Positions 25,446 to 34,624 of a stretch of DNA of 64,000 bases are shown here, piece by piece. The stretch's first letter is position 1; the number at the start of each line of letters is the position of its first letter. Position numbers and translations under genes: made by a program. The stretch spans positions 434,001 through 498,000 of the forward strand of contig NZ_JACHWR010000001.1 in NCBI RefSeq assembly GCF_014191495.1, read 5' to 3'. Under the pieces are notes generated by a model. The model ran no database searches and was not told the DNA's origin. It was given only the letters and a program-made list of their open reading frames with translations. This DNA is from Nocardioides soli. GTDB taxonomy: Bacteria > Actinomycetota > Actinomycetes > Propionibacteriales > Nocardioidaceae.

Positions 25446-26443
25446 GAACCGATGACCTCGTCGTAGGCCTTGCGGAAGTTGCGCACGGTCTTCATCCGGT
25501 CCTCCCCCAGCGGGAACACCGACACTCCGTCGACACCCAGGTCCCTCATGTTGCGCAGGTGCTCCTTCGCGCGGTCGAGGTCGCCGGCGAGCGCCATCCG
25601 GTGGACGAAGTCGTCGGGCAGGAGCCGAGCGGCGGCGGCCGCCTCCTGGAACTCGCCGCCCTCGTACATGGAGCGGACCTGCTGGATCAGGTCGGTCGAC
25701 AGGCCGGCCATCTCGCAGTACACCGGCGCCGTCTGGGGGAACCACGCGGCGATCGTGCGGCCCGCATCGAGGGCCGCGTCGGTGTCGTCGTCGATGGCGC
25801 CGTAGGCGAAGACGGTGATCTTCGGGCGGGCGCTGCGGCCGGCCTCCTCCACCCCGCGGTCGATGTGGTCGATCGCCCACTGCAGCCCCTCGGGGTGGAG
25901 ACCCGCGAGGAGGACCACGCCGTCGGCGACCCGGCCCGCGAGCTGCAGCGTCTTGGGACCGCTCGCCGACATGTAGACCGGCATCGAGGTCGGTCCCGGC
26001 TCGCGCATGTGGGCGTCCACGAGGGAGAACCCGTCGCCCTCGTAGTCGACGTGCTTGCCGGTCCAGATCTCGCGGATCGCCTCGATCGCCCCCTCGAGCC
26101 GGGCCAGCCTGGCCGGCTTCTCGCCGAGCGAGAGCAACGGCCGGTCCCCGGCGCCGATCCCCATCACGGCGCGGCCGCCCGCCAGCTCGTTGATGGTGGC
26201 GAAGGCGGTCGCGGTGACGGCGGGGTGCCGGCTGACCGGGTTCGTGACGGCGGTGCCGAGCTGGAGGCCGCTGGTCCGGCGCGCCGCCAGCGCGAGGTAG
26301 ACGTAGACGTACCGGGCGTGCAACGAGGAGTCGGTCAGCCAGAGCTCCTCGAACCGCATGCCCTCGATGTCGTCGACCATCCCCTCGAAGACCTCGGGGG
26401 GGTCGACCGGCTGCAGTGCGACACCGCTCTTGATGGACATCAT
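25442..26443 (-). CDS. LLM-class flavin-dependent oxidoreductase
   Basis: A 333-residue luciferase-like TIM-barrel protein. The N-terminal GVALQPVDPPEVF, the central GIGAGDRPLLSLGE and MPVYMSASGPKTLQLAGRVADG are typical of F420- or FMN-dependent reductases and monooxygenases of this class. GSGPKTLQ-type motifs are frequent in F420-dependent methylenetetrahydromethanopterin reductase-like enzymes of actinobacteria. It may hydroxylate or reduce a ring intermediate. Its start at the first of two ATGs overlaps the M20 stop. Cofactor is uncertain between FMNH2 and F420. Confidence 0.82.
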   Translation of the reverse strand: MMSIKSGVALQPVDPPEVFEGMVDDIEGMRFEELWLTDSSLHARYVYVYLALAARRTSGLQLGTAVTNPVSRHPAVTATAFATINELAGGRAVMGIGAGDRPLLSLGEKPARLARLEGAIEAIREIWTGKHVDYEGDGFSLVDAHMREPGPTSMPVYMSASGPKTLQLAGRVADGVVLLAGLHPEGLQWAIDHIDRGVEEAGRSARPKITVFAYGAIDDDTDAALDAGRTIAAWFPQTAPVYCEMAGLSTDLIQQVRSMYEGGEFQEAAAAARLLPDDFVHRMALAGDLDRAKEHLRNMRDLGVDGVSVFPLGEDRMKTVRNFRKAYDEVIGS

Positions 26444-27546
26444 TCCTCCAGGTGTGTGTAGGTGACGATGGTCTCGGTCAGGGCGCGCAGCCCACGCCCG
26501 ATCGGCTCGACGTCGATCCATTCCGCCTCGGTGTGCGTCAGCTCGCCGGTGGTGATCCCCAGCGTGACCGCCGGGATGCCCCGAGCGTAGGCGGCGTTGG
26601 CGTCCGTGCTGGCGGCCGTGAGACGGGCCGACTCCCCCGCGGCCTCCAGTCCCGCGACGGCCGCGGCGACGAGCGGGTGGTCGGGCTCGATGCTGCCCGC
26701 CGGCCGGCTACCGATCACGTCGAGCGCACAGGTCACGCCCTGCCTCTCGCAGTTCTCCCGGATCAGCTCCGTCGCGGTCGCCACGAGCCGGTCCAGGTCG
26801 TCCTGGGACTCCGCTCGCAGGTCCAGCTGGAGACGCAGCGCGCGGGCCCGGGCGTTGATCGACTCGCCGCCGGCCACGGTGCCGACGTTGACGCTGGTCC
26901 GGCCCGCCGGCCTCGCCATGGCGTCGAGGTCTGCGATGATCCGACCGCCCACGTGCACCACGCTCGGGTGGTGGGCGTCCTCCCAGGCGTGCCCGCCGGG
27001 ACCGGTCAGGGAGACCTCGATCCGGTGCGACCCGACGCCGATCGTGTTGACCCGCCCCAGGTAGTTGCCCTCCAGGGCGATCAGCGCGCCGACCGGACGG
27101 TCCGCGCGGCCGAGGGCGGCGGTGACGCCGCGCAGGTTGCCGAGGCCCTCCTCGCCGACGGTGGCGACGAGCCGCACCGGGACCGGCAGCCGCTCCGGCA
27201 GCACCGCGTGCAGGGCCGACAGCGCTGCCACCGCGACCGTGTCGTCCCCGACGCCGGGGCCCACCAGCCGGCCGCCGATCCGCTCGGTCCGATGGACCAC
27301 GTCGCGAGCGAACACGGTGTCGAGGTGGGCGGCGATCACGAGTGCCGGCCCGCTGCCCGGGCGCAGCTCGGCCCAGACGTTGCCGACGTCGTCCTGCTCC
27401 ACGCCCGCCAGGCCGTCCTCGGCCCACCAGGCCAGCACGCGGTCGGCGCGGTCCTGCTCGTCGAGTGGCGGCGCCGGGATCCGGCACAGCTCGATCGTCC
27501 GCTCCAGGACCCGGCTCGCGAGGGACTCCCACGATGCGTCACTCAT
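26440..27546 (-). CDS. M20-family metallohydrolase a (deacylase/dipeptidase-like)
   Basis: A 368-residue M20 protein with intact zinc site: AAHLDTV (His, Asp), GVGDDTVA (bridging Asp), VGEEGLGN (general-base and ligand Glu pair), and a C-terminal LTHTEAEWI His. The dimerisation domain begins around ESINARARA. M20 enzymes cleave amide bonds of N-acyl or carbamoyl compounds. It overlaps the CoA-transferase stop by 8 bp within the large operon. Compare M20 protein b, whose Glu pair is missing. Confidence 0.85.
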   Translation of the reverse strand: MSDASWESLASRVLERTIELCRIPAPPLDEQDRADRVLAWWAEDGLAGVEQDDVGNVWAELRPGSGPALVIAAHLDTVFARDVVHRTERIGGRLVGPGVGDDTVAVAALSALHAVLPERLPVPVRLVATVGEEGLGNLRGVTAALGRADRPVGALIALEGNYLGRVNTIGVGSHRIEVSLTGPGGHAWEDAHHPSVVHVGGRIIADLDAMARPAGRTSVNVGTVAGGESINARARALRLQLDLRAESQDDLDRLVATATELIRENCERQGVTCALDVIGSRPAGSIEPDHPLVAAAVAGLEAAGESARLTAASTDANAAYARGIPAVTLGITTGELTHTEAEWIDVEPIGRGLRALTETIVTYTHLEE

Positions 27547-28738
27547 CGCTGCCGGCCTCCCGCGCGGGAACGGCGTCCAGGAGGCGCAGGCCGGCCCGGA
27601 TCTCCGCGGTGTGCTCGCCGAGGGTCGGCGCGGGGCGGGGATAGCGCAACGGTCCGTCGACCCGCAGCGGAGGACCGATGTGCCGGTAGGCACGCTCGCC
27701 CTCGCCCTCGTCGCGCACCAGCCCGAGGTGGGACACCTGCGGGGAGGCGATCGCCTGCCGGAGGTCGCGGACCTGCGCCGCCGGCACCCCGGCCTCGGCG
27801 AATCGGGCGAGCCAGTCGGCCACATCGCGCCGTAGCAGCCGGTCCTCGACCTCGGCGACCAGGTCGTCGAGGTGGCGGACCCGGTCGGCGTTGGTCGCGA
27901 AGCGCGCGTCCACGAGCAACTCCGGGGCTCCGAGCACCTCGCAGAACCGCCGCCAGAGCGACTCGCTGCCGGCGCCGGCGACCACCAGCGAACCGTTGCC
28001 GGCCCGGAAGGCGCCGTACGGCGCGAAGGTCGGCGAGTGGCTGCCCATCGGCTGCGGCAGCTCGTCGTCCACGAACAGCGCCGGCGCGACGCTGGTGAAG
28101 CAGGCGAGCGCGAACTCCAGCAGCGAGGAGCTCACGTGGGCGCCGGTGCCGCCGCGCCCGCGGGCATAGAGGGCGCTGACGATCCCGAGCGCGCAGGAGA
28201 TGGCGCTGCCGATGTCGAGGACGGGTACGCCGACCTTGACCGGGCCGGAGGACTCGGACCCGGTCACGCTCATGATCGCCCCCTCCGCCTGGAGGATCAG
28301 GTCGAAGCCACCCCGGGAGGAGTCGGGACCGGTCTGCCCGTACCCCGAGATCGAGCCGTAGACGAGATGAGGGTGCCGGTCCCGCACCGAGGCGGCGTCG
28401 AAGCCGATCCCGGCCAGCGAGTCGGGACGGCCGTTCTCCATGAACACGTCGGCGTCCGCCAGCAGGGCGTCGAGCTGCGCCCGGCCGGCCTCGGACCTCA
28501 GGTCCAGCACGATGCTCCGCTTGCCCGTGTTCAGGGCCTGGAAGAGCGCGCTCTCGCCGCCGGCGAAGGCGGTGCCCTGGGATCGGTACGGGTCGCCGTC
28601 CGGCTCGGCCTCGACCTTGACCACGTCGGCGCCCAGCCCGGCCAGCAGCATGGCCGCGTAGGAGCCGGACACGAACCTGGTCAGGTCGACGACGCGGACC
28701 CCCTCGAGGGGGCGCGCGGGTGCGGAGGATGCGGTCAC
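27539..28738 (-). CDS. CaiB/BaiF-family CoA-transferase (class III)
   Basis: A 399-residue class III CoA-transferase. It has the N-terminal [28 protein letters not shown] signature and the catalytic Asp in the [25 protein letters not shown] region. These enzymes move CoA between two acids, commonly succinyl-CoA to a catabolic acid. GTG 28738 overlaps the mutase stop by 4 bp; a GTG three bases earlier is possible. Placement beside the B12 mutase suggests it makes the CoA ester used by the mutase or a downstream one. Confidence 0.88.
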   Translation of the reverse strand: MTASSAPARPLEGVRVVDLTRFVSGSYAAMLLAGLGADVVKVEAEPDGDPYRSQGTAFAGGESALFQALNTGKRSIVLDLRSEAGRAQLDALLADADVFMENGRPDSLAGIGFDAASVRDRHPHLVYGSISGYGQTGPDSSRGGFDLILQAEGAIMSVTGSESSGPVKVGVPVLDIGSAISCALGIVSALYARGRGGTGAHVSSSLLEFALACFTSVAPALFVDDELPQPMGSHSPTFAPYGAFRAGNGSLVVAGAGSESLWRRFCEVLGAPELLVDARFATNADRVRHLDDLVAEVEDRLLRRDVADWLARFAEAGVPAAQVRDLRQAIASPQVSHLGLVRDEGEGERAYRHIGPPLRVDGPLRYPRPAPTLGEHTAEIRAGLRLLDAVPAREAGSDE

Positions 28739-30315
28739 CACGCCTGGGGCTCCCGGTACTCGCCGAAGACGGCGCGCATCTCGTCGGCGATCTCGCCGAG
28801 CGTGCACCCCGAGCGGGCACAGTGCAGCAGCGCCGGCATCGCGTTGTCGTCGCTCTTCAGCACCTCGCGGAGCGCCGACAGCGCCTCGGCGGCGGACTTC
28901 TCGTCGCGTGCGGCCAGCCTGCGGCGCAGGGTGCTGCGCTGCCGGTCGGCCGCCTCCACGTCGATCTCGAAGAGGGGCGGGGCCACCTCGTCGTCCTCGA
29001 CGTACTTGTTCACGCCCACGCGGATCTTGGCGCCCTGCGCGACGTCGCGCTCGTACCGGTAGGCCGCCTCGGCGACCCACCGCTGCGGGATGCCCTCCGC
29101 GAGCATCGACACGTAGCCGCCGCCGGCGTCGATCTCCTCGACCAGCGCCCAGGCCCGCTCCTCGAGCGTGTCGGTGAGGGACTCCACGAAGTACGACCCG
29201 GCCAGCGGGTCCACCACCTTCGCGACGCCGGACTCGTGGGCGATGATCTGCTGGGTCCGCAGCGCCAGCCGCACCGACTCCTCGGTCGGGATCTCGAGCG
29301 CCTCGTCGTACCCCATCACGTGGATCGACTGCGCCCCGCCCAGCACCGCCGCCAGGCACTGCAGGGTGGACCGCACCACGTTGTTCAGCGGCTGCTGGGC
29401 GGTGAGCGTCGCCCCGGAGCAGCCGGAGAAGAACCGCAGCCGCGCCGAGGCCTCCTTGGTGGCCCCGAACCGCTCGGTCGCGATCCGGTGCCACATCCGA
29501 CGCGCCGCCCGCACCTTGGCGGCCTCCTCGAACAGGTCGAGCTGGCTGGCGAAGTGGAACGAGAGCCGGGGCGCGAAGAAGTCGAAGTCCAGCCCACGAG
29601 CGCGGAACGCCTCGGAGTAGGCGACGGCCGAGGCCATGGTCAGCCCGACCTCCTGGATGGCGTCGCAGCCGGCCTCGCGGGCGTGGTACCCGGTGATCGA
29701 GATCCCGTTGAAGCGGGGCAGCTCGGCGGAGGCGTACTCGACGACGTCGGCGACCAGCCGGATCGAGTGGTCGGGCGGGAAGATGAAGGTCTTGCGGGCC
29801 AGGAACTCCTTGAGGATGTCGTTCTGCAGGGTTCCCGCGACGTCGGCCATCGCGGCTCCCTGCCGCTCCGCGGCGACGAGGTAGAACGCCAGGATGATGG
29901 GGGCGGTCGCGTTGATGGTGAAGTTCACCGAGAGCTGGTCGATCGGCAGTCCGTCGAAGACCATCTCCATGTCCTCGACCGTGTCGATGGCCACCCCGAC
30001 GCGGCCCACCTCGGACGCGACCCGGTCGTCGGTGGAGTCGAAGCCCAGCTGCGTGGGCAGGTCGAAGGCGACACTGAGCGCGGTCTGTCCCTGGGACAGC
30101 AGGTACCGGTACCGGGCGTTCGTGTCGGCCGCGGAGCCGTACCCGGCGTACTGCCGCATCGACCAGAGGCGGCCGCGGTACATCGACTCGTAGGCGCCCC
30201 GCGTGAAGGGCGGGTGCCCGGGCTCCCCCAGCCGGTCGGGCAGGTCCGAGCCCACCGAGTCCTCGTCGTAGAACGGCCGGAGCTCGATACCCGAGTCGGT
30301 GAACAGGTCGGTCAT
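28735..30315 (-). CDS. B12-dependent acyl-CoA mutase, large subunit (methylmalonyl-CoA mutase-like)
   Basis: A 526-residue protein covering only the substrate-binding TIM barrel. The B12 domain is a separate gene, as in isobutyryl-CoA and 2-hydroxyisobutyryl-CoA mutases. The two positions known to set specificity can be placed: Tyr56 (RQYAG) and Arg174 (EFLARKTFIFPP). Tyr plus Arg is the methylmalonyl-CoA type; isobutyryl-CoA mutase has Phe and Gln. It therefore probably binds a substrate with a free carboxylate, methylmalonyl-CoA or an analogue. The adjacent loop (YGSAADTN) differs from the usual FSTAEESN. The ATG overlaps the small-subunit stop. Confidence 0.87.
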   Translation of the reverse strand: MTDLFTDSGIELRPFYDEDSVGSDLPDRLGEPGHPPFTRGAYESMYRGRLWSMRQYAGYGSAADTNARYRYLLSQGQTALSVAFDLPTQLGFDSTDDRVASEVGRVGVAIDTVEDMEMVFDGLPIDQLSVNFTINATAPIILAFYLVAAERQGAAMADVAGTLQNDILKEFLARKTFIFPPDHSIRLVADVVEYASAELPRFNGISITGYHAREAGCDAIQEVGLTMASAVAYSEAFRARGLDFDFFAPRLSFHFASQLDLFEEAAKVRAARRMWHRIATERFGATKEASARLRFFSGCSGATLTAQQPLNNVVRSTLQCLAAVLGGAQSIHVMGYDEALEIPTEESVRLALRTQQIIAHESGVAKVVDPLAGSYFVESLTDTLEERAWALVEEIDAGGGYVSMLAEGIPQRWVAEAAYRYERDVAQGAKIRVGVNKYVEDDEVAPPLFEIDVEAADRQRSTLRRRLAARDEKSAAEALSALREVLKSDDNAMPALLHCARSGCTLGEIADEMRAVFGEYREPQAW

Positions 30316-30734
30316 GAAACGCCCCTCTTCTCGTCGACGATCCCGAGGACACCGCTCACGACGTCGCCCAGCGGCGTCCCCACGGGATAGACCGCCCGGG
30401 CGCCGATGCCCAACAGCTTCGGCACGTCCTGGGGCGGGATGGTGCCCCCCACGACGACGCTGACGTCGTCGAGCCCGGCCCGCCGGCACTCCGCGACCAG
30501 GGCCTCGGTGACCGCGAGGTGCACCCCCGAGAGCACGGAGAGGCCGATCACGTCGGCATCCTCCGCGACCGCTGCCGCCACCGCCTGCTCCGGGCTGACG
30601 TGCAGCCCGAGGTAGACGACCTCGGCTCCGGCATCGCGCAGCGCCATGCCGACGACCTTGACCCCTCGGTCGTGCCCGTCCAGACCCGGCTTGGCCAGGA
30701 CCACCCGGGCCCGACCCGGTGCACTCACAGCCAC
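30312..30734 (-). CDS. B12-binding small subunit of acyl-CoA mutase
   Basis: A 140-residue Rossmann-like B12-binding domain with the DxHxxG motif (GLDGHDRG; His is the lower cobalt ligand), the SVLSG loop and the VVGGTIPPQD motif. It carries adenosylcobalamin for the large subunit. Gene order (small subunit first, 4-bp overlap) is as in split mutases. GTG 30734 is used; GTG 30728 is equally possible. Confidence 0.9.
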   Translation of the reverse strand: MAVSAPGRARVVLAKPGLDGHDRGVKVVGMALRDAGAEVVYLGLHVSPEQAVAAAVAEDADVIGLSVLSGVHLAVTEALVAECRRAGLDDVSVVVGGTIPPQDVPKLLGIGARAVYPVGTPLGDVVSGVLGIVDEKRGVS

Positions 30735-30744
30735 CGGCCCCGAC

Positions 30745-31938
30745 CTACTTCTTCTGCAGCGCGAGCGCGCCGAACGTGGTGTAGACCTGCGTGGCCTCGG
30801 CGAGGTCCTCCAGCGAGAGGTGCTCGTCGGGGCAGTACACGGGCTCGCCGCCGGGGCCGAAGATGATCGTGGGCACCTGGTCGCCGAAGCTCGCGGTGTC
30901 GCCGAGCCAGCCCGCGACCTGGAGCGGCGGCTCCGCGCCGCGCACCGACCGCACCGACTCGCGCATCAGCTCGACCACGGGGTCACCGGGCTTGGCCAGG
31001 TAGCCGGACTTGACGTCGACCAGCTCCACCTCGGCACGGAACCGGGGCTCGCGGGCCTGCGCGGCCGCCAGGCAGCGGTCGATCTCGGCTCGCACCTGGT
31101 CGACGGTCACCCCGGGCTGCGGCCGGCAGTCGACCCGGATCACGCACTCGTCCGGGATCATCGACGGGCCGCCGGGCGGGAGGCCGCCGTAGACGCGCCC
31201 GGGCGCCATGTACGTCTCGCCGCCGAAGAGGTCGACCACCCAGGTCTCGAGGTCGGGCAGCAGCGCCGATCGGTCGAGCTCGAGGATGGCGTGCGCCGCC
31301 AGGGCGTTCGCGTTGACCGCGAGCGGCTTGTGGCAGGTGTGCGCCGAGGTGCCGATGACCGTGATGTCGAAGTAGTAGCGGCCCCGGTGCCCGAGGAAGA
31401 TCTCGTTGTCGGAGAGCTCGCCGAGCACGCAGTAGTCGGCGGAGTACTCCTCGAAGTAGCGGATCGAGCCGAGCTGGTCACCCATGTGGTCGGAGACCGC
31501 GGCCATGGCCAGCGTTCCCGAGATCGGGATGCCGGAGTCGCGCAGCGCCTCGATCGCGACGATCTGGCAGACCAGCGCCGCCTTCATGTCCATGATCCCG
31601 TGTCCGTAGATCGCCCCGTCGATCAGCTCGCCGGAGAACGGCGCGGTCTTGGACCAGCCGTGGGAGACGGGCTTGGTGTCCATGTGGCCGGTCATCACGA
31701 CGCGAGGACCCGCGCCGAAGGACAGCTCGCCGATCGCGTTGGGCCGGTCGGGCAGGACGTCCTGCTGCCGCACGTCCTCGAACCCCGACGACTTCATGAC
31801 GTCGACCAGGAACGCCGCCAGGGGCCCTTCCTCCCCGAGCACGGAGGGGATCCGGCACACCTCCTGGACCAGGGTGTGCAGCCGGTCGTAGTCGATCGAC
31901 GCCAGAGCCCTGGCCGCCACTGGGTTCTCGCTGGTCAT
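30745..31938 (-). CDS. M20-family hydrolase b with altered catalytic Glu pair (ArgE/YlmB-like)
   Basis: A 397-residue M20 protein, first gene of the seven-gene operon. Most zinc ligands are present: TGHMDTK, GIMDMKAA (bridging Asp), GELSD and the C-terminal DEHLSLED. The canonical DEExG that supplies the general base and one ligand reads DHMGDQLG, so both Glu residues appear replaced by His-Met. Either the base is recruited from elsewhere or the activity is different. In thiamin salvage the M20 enzyme YlmB deformylates N-formyl-aminomethylpyrimidine, and this gene also lies near TenA and ThiXYZ-like genes. The start has AAGGAAG upstream. Confidence 0.82.
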   Translation of the reverse strand: MTSENPVAARALASIDYDRLHTLVQEVCRIPSVLGEEGPLAAFLVDVMKSSGFEDVRQQDVLPDRPNAIGELSFGAGPRVVMTGHMDTKPVSHGWSKTAPFSGELIDGAIYGHGIMDMKAALVCQIVAIEALRDSGIPISGTLAMAAVSDHMGDQLGSIRYFEEYSADYCVLGELSDNEIFLGHRGRYYFDITVIGTSAHTCHKPLAVNANALAAHAILELDRSALLPDLETWVVDLFGGETYMAPGRVYGGLPPGGPSMIPDECVIRVDCRPQPGVTVDQVRAEIDRCLAAAQAREPRFRAEVELVDVKSGYLAKPGDPVVELMRESVRSVRGAEPPLQVAGWLGDTASFGDQVPTIIFGPGGEPVYCPDEHLSLEDLAEATQVYTTFGALALQKK

Positions 31939-31973
31939 GCGCCCCTGCTTCCTTCGGTGATGGTTGAGATGTC

Positions 31974-31998
31974 CCATATTAGATCTCATATGCGATGT
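31974..31998. promoter_or_regulatory. Putative GntR operator E
   Basis: CCCATATTAGATCTCATATG: a CATATTA flank followed by GATCTCATATG, an imperfect version of the island palindrome, 36-60 bp upstream of the seven-gene operon. Confidence 0.55.
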
Positions 31999-32013
31999 GT
32001 CAAGATGTGGCGA

Positions 32014-32051
32014 AGAGCGGGGATTCCACCAACGCATGGGATCCCCGCTCT
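32014..32051 (-). terminator. Hairpin terminator after the TenA2/ABC operon
   Basis: An 11-bp stem (AGAGCGGGGAT and complement) with a 16-base loop, starting 8 bp past the TenA2 stop. It separates the importer operon from the next minus-strand operon, which has its own operator E. Confidence 0.75.
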
Positions 32052-32058
32052 CCGTCGG

Positions 32059-32754
32059 TCACACGAGGGTCGGCCACTCCTCGCCGCGGTAGGCCGAGTC
32101 CCAGAACATCCACTCGTACCTGGTGGCGGCGATCGCGATGTCGACGCCTCGCTGCCGCTCGACCTCCGCGACGTCCCGCGCCAGCACGTCGACGTCCGCC
32201 AGCACCCGTTCGACCTCGTCGAGGTAGTCCGACCCGGCGTAGCTGTCGATCCATCGCTGGTAGGTGGGATGGGGCGAGCCGGCCGCGACCAGGTGCCTGC
32301 CCACCTCGGCGTACACCCACATGCACGGCAGCACGGCACACAGGCCCTCGAAGAACGAGCCGGAGTGGACGCGCGCCGTCACGAAGTCGACGTACGCCGC
32401 CGCGGTCGGCGTCGGCAGCACCTCGGTCAGCACCCCTGCCGGCGCGTCGATCATGTCCACCAGCTCCGCATGGAGGCCCGACTCCGCCGTCACCGCCCCG
32501 GCCGCGTGCTGGAGCAGCGAGCGGGTCAACGCCATGTTCGGCGCCGTCGCGCTCAGCATCGCGAGGGAGCGGGCGTACTCGTTCACGTAGTACGTGTCCT
32601 GCGCGAGGAACCGGACGAACGCCTCGGGCGCCAGCTCCCCCGACGTCAGTCCCGTGATGAAGGGATGCTGGAGGATCTCGAGATGGATCGGCTCGATGGC
32701 CGACCAGAGCTCACCGGTCCACCCCGCACGCCTGACCTCGACCGTGGCGGTCAT
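32059..32754 (-). CDS. TenA-family protein 2 (thiaminase II-like)
   Basis: A 231-residue TenA-fold protein retaining the active-site set: Asp53 and Tyr56/Tyr60 (QDTYYVNEY), Cys in LPCMWVY, and the late Glu in TRYEWMFWDSAY. It is coupled by a 4-bp overlap to the binding-protein gene of a ThiXYZ-like importer, exactly the arrangement known for aminopyrimidine salvage. This is therefore the most orthodox of the three TenA copies. It probably hydrolyses an imported aminomethylpyrimidine; the exact substrate is inferred. Confidence 0.87.
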   Translation of the reverse strand: MTATVEVRRAGWTGELWSAIEPIHLEILQHPFITGLTSGELAPEAFVRFLAQDTYYVNEYARSLAMLSATAPNMALTRSLLQHAAGAVTAESGLHAELVDMIDAPAGVLTEVLPTPTAAAYVDFVTARVHSGSFFEGLCAVLPCMWVYAEVGRHLVAAGSPHPTYQRWIDSYAGSDYLDEVERVLADVDVLARDVAEVERQRGVDIAIAATRYEWMFWDSAYRGEEWPTLV

Positions 32755-33779
32755 TCGGCATCGCCCCCGTCGGGGAGCATGTCGGTGTTGACCACGTTCG
32801 CGGCGTCGACTTCCTTCTCCAGCAGGTCGTTGTCGTACAGCCAGTCCGCGAGCGCCTGCCACTCGGCGACGTCCATCTGGCCGAAGCCGTCCTCGTTCGC
32901 CAGGAGCGGCGCGGTGAGGTCGATCATCTCCTTGAGGCTCTCGTCGCTGTACCCCTTGGCGACGCCCGAGATCGCCTCGAACGCGGCGTCGTGGTCCTCC
33001 TGGGCCTTGGCGTCGCCCTGGGCGAGACCGGCGAGGAACTTCCGGATCGTCTCCTGGTAGGCCTCGTCCTCCTCGAGCTTGCTGCGGTTGGCGATGAGCA
33101 CGAGCTCGTCGTACTCCGGCACACCGGCCTCGCCCACGGCGTAGCCGACCGGGTCGACGCCGTTCTCGCGCAGCTCGACGCTCTCGATGTTCTGGTAGGC
33201 GCCGATGATCGCGTTCACCTTGCCGGAGATCATCGCCGGCGCGTAGCCCTGGTTGATGGACACGAACTTGATGTCGTCCTCGGTGAAGCCCTGCTGCTCG
33301 AGGGCGTAGGCCCACATCGCCTCGGACACGGGGTCACCCGAGGAGCCGATCGGCTTGCCCTTGAGGTCCCCCAGCTCCTGGACCTCGTCGGTGCGGTTCA
33401 GGATCAGCGAGTTCAGTGTGGTCGGGATCAGCGCGGCGACCGCCACCACGTCGAGACCCTGGGCGTCGGCGTTGATGACCGCGTTCGCGTAGGAGATGGC
33501 CAGCGGCATCTGCCCCAGGCTGACCATCTTCAGCGAGTCGGTGTTGTTGGAGGGCGGCTGGAACTTGACCTTGAGGTTCTCGTCCTCGAACGCTCCCATG
33601 TCCTGTGCGGTGTAGAGAGAGATGTGGTCCGGGTTGGGGAACCACTCCAGGAGCACGGTGACATTGCCGTCCGCCCCGGTGCTGGACGCATCGTCGCCGC
33701 AGGCGGTCAGGGCACCGGCGGCCAGCAACACGCTGGTCGCCAGCAGAGCGGCCCTCCGGCGGGTGTTGAGTTTCCTCAT
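32751..33779 (-). CDS. NMT1/THI5-like ABC substrate-binding lipoprotein (ThiY-type)
   Basis: A 342-residue lipoprotein with a signal peptide ending in LTACGD. The mature start LLEWFPNPDHISLYTAQDMGAFEDENL closely follows the ThiY/THI5 pattern (WFPNPxHxxxYxA). Such proteins bind formylaminopyrimidine or related HMP precursors. A TPP-independent context (no THI element seen) and linkage to TenA, permease and ATPase genes support uptake of a thiamin-derived pyrimidine. Relatives also bind sulfonates or nitriles, so the ligand is not certain. Confidence 0.86.
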   Translation of the reverse strand: MRKLNTRRRAALLATSVLLAAGALTACGDDASSTGADGNVTVLLEWFPNPDHISLYTAQDMGAFEDENLKVKFQPPSNNTDSLKMVSLGQMPLAISYANAVINADAQGLDVVAVAALIPTTLNSLILNRTDEVQELGDLKGKPIGSSGDPVSEAMWAYALEQQGFTEDDIKFVSINQGYAPAMISGKVNAIIGAYQNIESVELRENGVDPVGYAVGEAGVPEYDELVLIANRSKLEEDEAYQETIRKFLAGLAQGDAKAQEDHDAAFEAISGVAKGYSDESLKEMIDLTAPLLANEDGFGQMDVAEWQALADWLYDNDLLEKEVDAANVVNTDMLPDGGDAE

Positions 33780-34624
33780 CTGCGGTCTTCCTTTCTTGCC
33801 CAAGGGCAGACGAACCGTTCGACGATCGAGACGGCCACGAAGAGGCTGATGGACATGAACGTGAGGATGAAGATCGCCACGAACACCATGTCCGTCTGCA
33901 GTTGCGAGGTGGCCTGGATCATCACGTAGCCCAGGCCGTCCAACGAGCCCGCGAACTCGCCGAAGACAGCACCGACCGAGGCGTAGGTCGCCGAGATCCT
34001 GAGGCCGGTGAAGAAGGAGGGAAGCGCGGCGGGGATCTCGACCCGCCGCAGGATGGCCCACCGACTGGCGTCCAGGGTGCGCATCACCTTGATGAGCTCC
34101 GGGTCGACGGAGGCGAGGCCGTGCATCGTGTTGACCACGATCGAGAAGAAGCAGATCAGCGCCACCACGATGACCTTCGGCATCAGCGTGTAGCCGAAGA
34201 TGATCGCCAGCACCGGGGCGATGACCACGATCGGCACCGCCTGGGAACCGATCAGCAGCGGCATGAACGCCGTGCGCAGCACCGGAGACAGGTGGAGCGC
34301 CAACGCGATCGAGACCCCCACCACGATCGCCACGCCGAAGCCGATCAGCACCTCCGTGAGGGTGACGACGGTGGCGCTGGAGAACGTGTCCTCCCAGTTC
34401 TCGGAGGCGGACGCCCAGATCTCGCTCAGCGTGGGCAGGATGTAGTCCGGGACTCCGAACACGTCGCCGGCCATCTGCCACAGGATGCCGATGACGAGCA
34501 GGATGCCCGCGGGAGGCAGGATCCGCTTCACCGTCGCACCCAGCCAGCGTCGGCGGGAGCTGGGGTCGGCGTCCGACGTGGGGACGTCCGTGCCAGTCGA
34601 GGTCATGGTCTCCATCACCGTCAT
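33776..34624 (-). CDS. ABC transporter permease (ThiX/SsuC-like)
   Basis: A 282-residue BPD permease with about six membrane segments and the EAA loop (MRTLDASRWAILRRVEIPAALPSFFTGLR). The N-terminal 30 residues are cytoplasmic and polar. It partners the ThiY-like binding protein and the ATPase, with 4-bp overlaps to both. ThiX and SsuC permeases cannot be told apart by sequence; context favours ThiX. Confidence 0.88.
   Translation of the reverse strand: MTVMETMTSTGTDVPTSDADPSSRRRWLGATVKRILPPAGILLVIGILWQMAGDVFGVPDYILPTLSEIWASASENWEDTFSSATVVTLTEVLIGFGVAIVVGVSIALALHLSPVLRTAFMPLLIGSQAVPIVVIAPVLAIIFGYTLMPKVIVVALICFFSIVVNTMHGLASVDPELIKVMRTLDASRWAILRRVEIPAALPSFFTGLRISATYASVGAVFGEFAGSLDGLGYVMIQATSQLQTDMVFVAIFILTFMSISLFVAVSIVERFVCPWARKEDRR

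Noticed and set aside
28735..30734. Isobutyryl-CoA or 2-hydroxyisobutyryl-CoA mutase
   Set aside because: The split form suggested it, but the specificity positions are Tyr and Arg, the methylmalonyl-CoA type.
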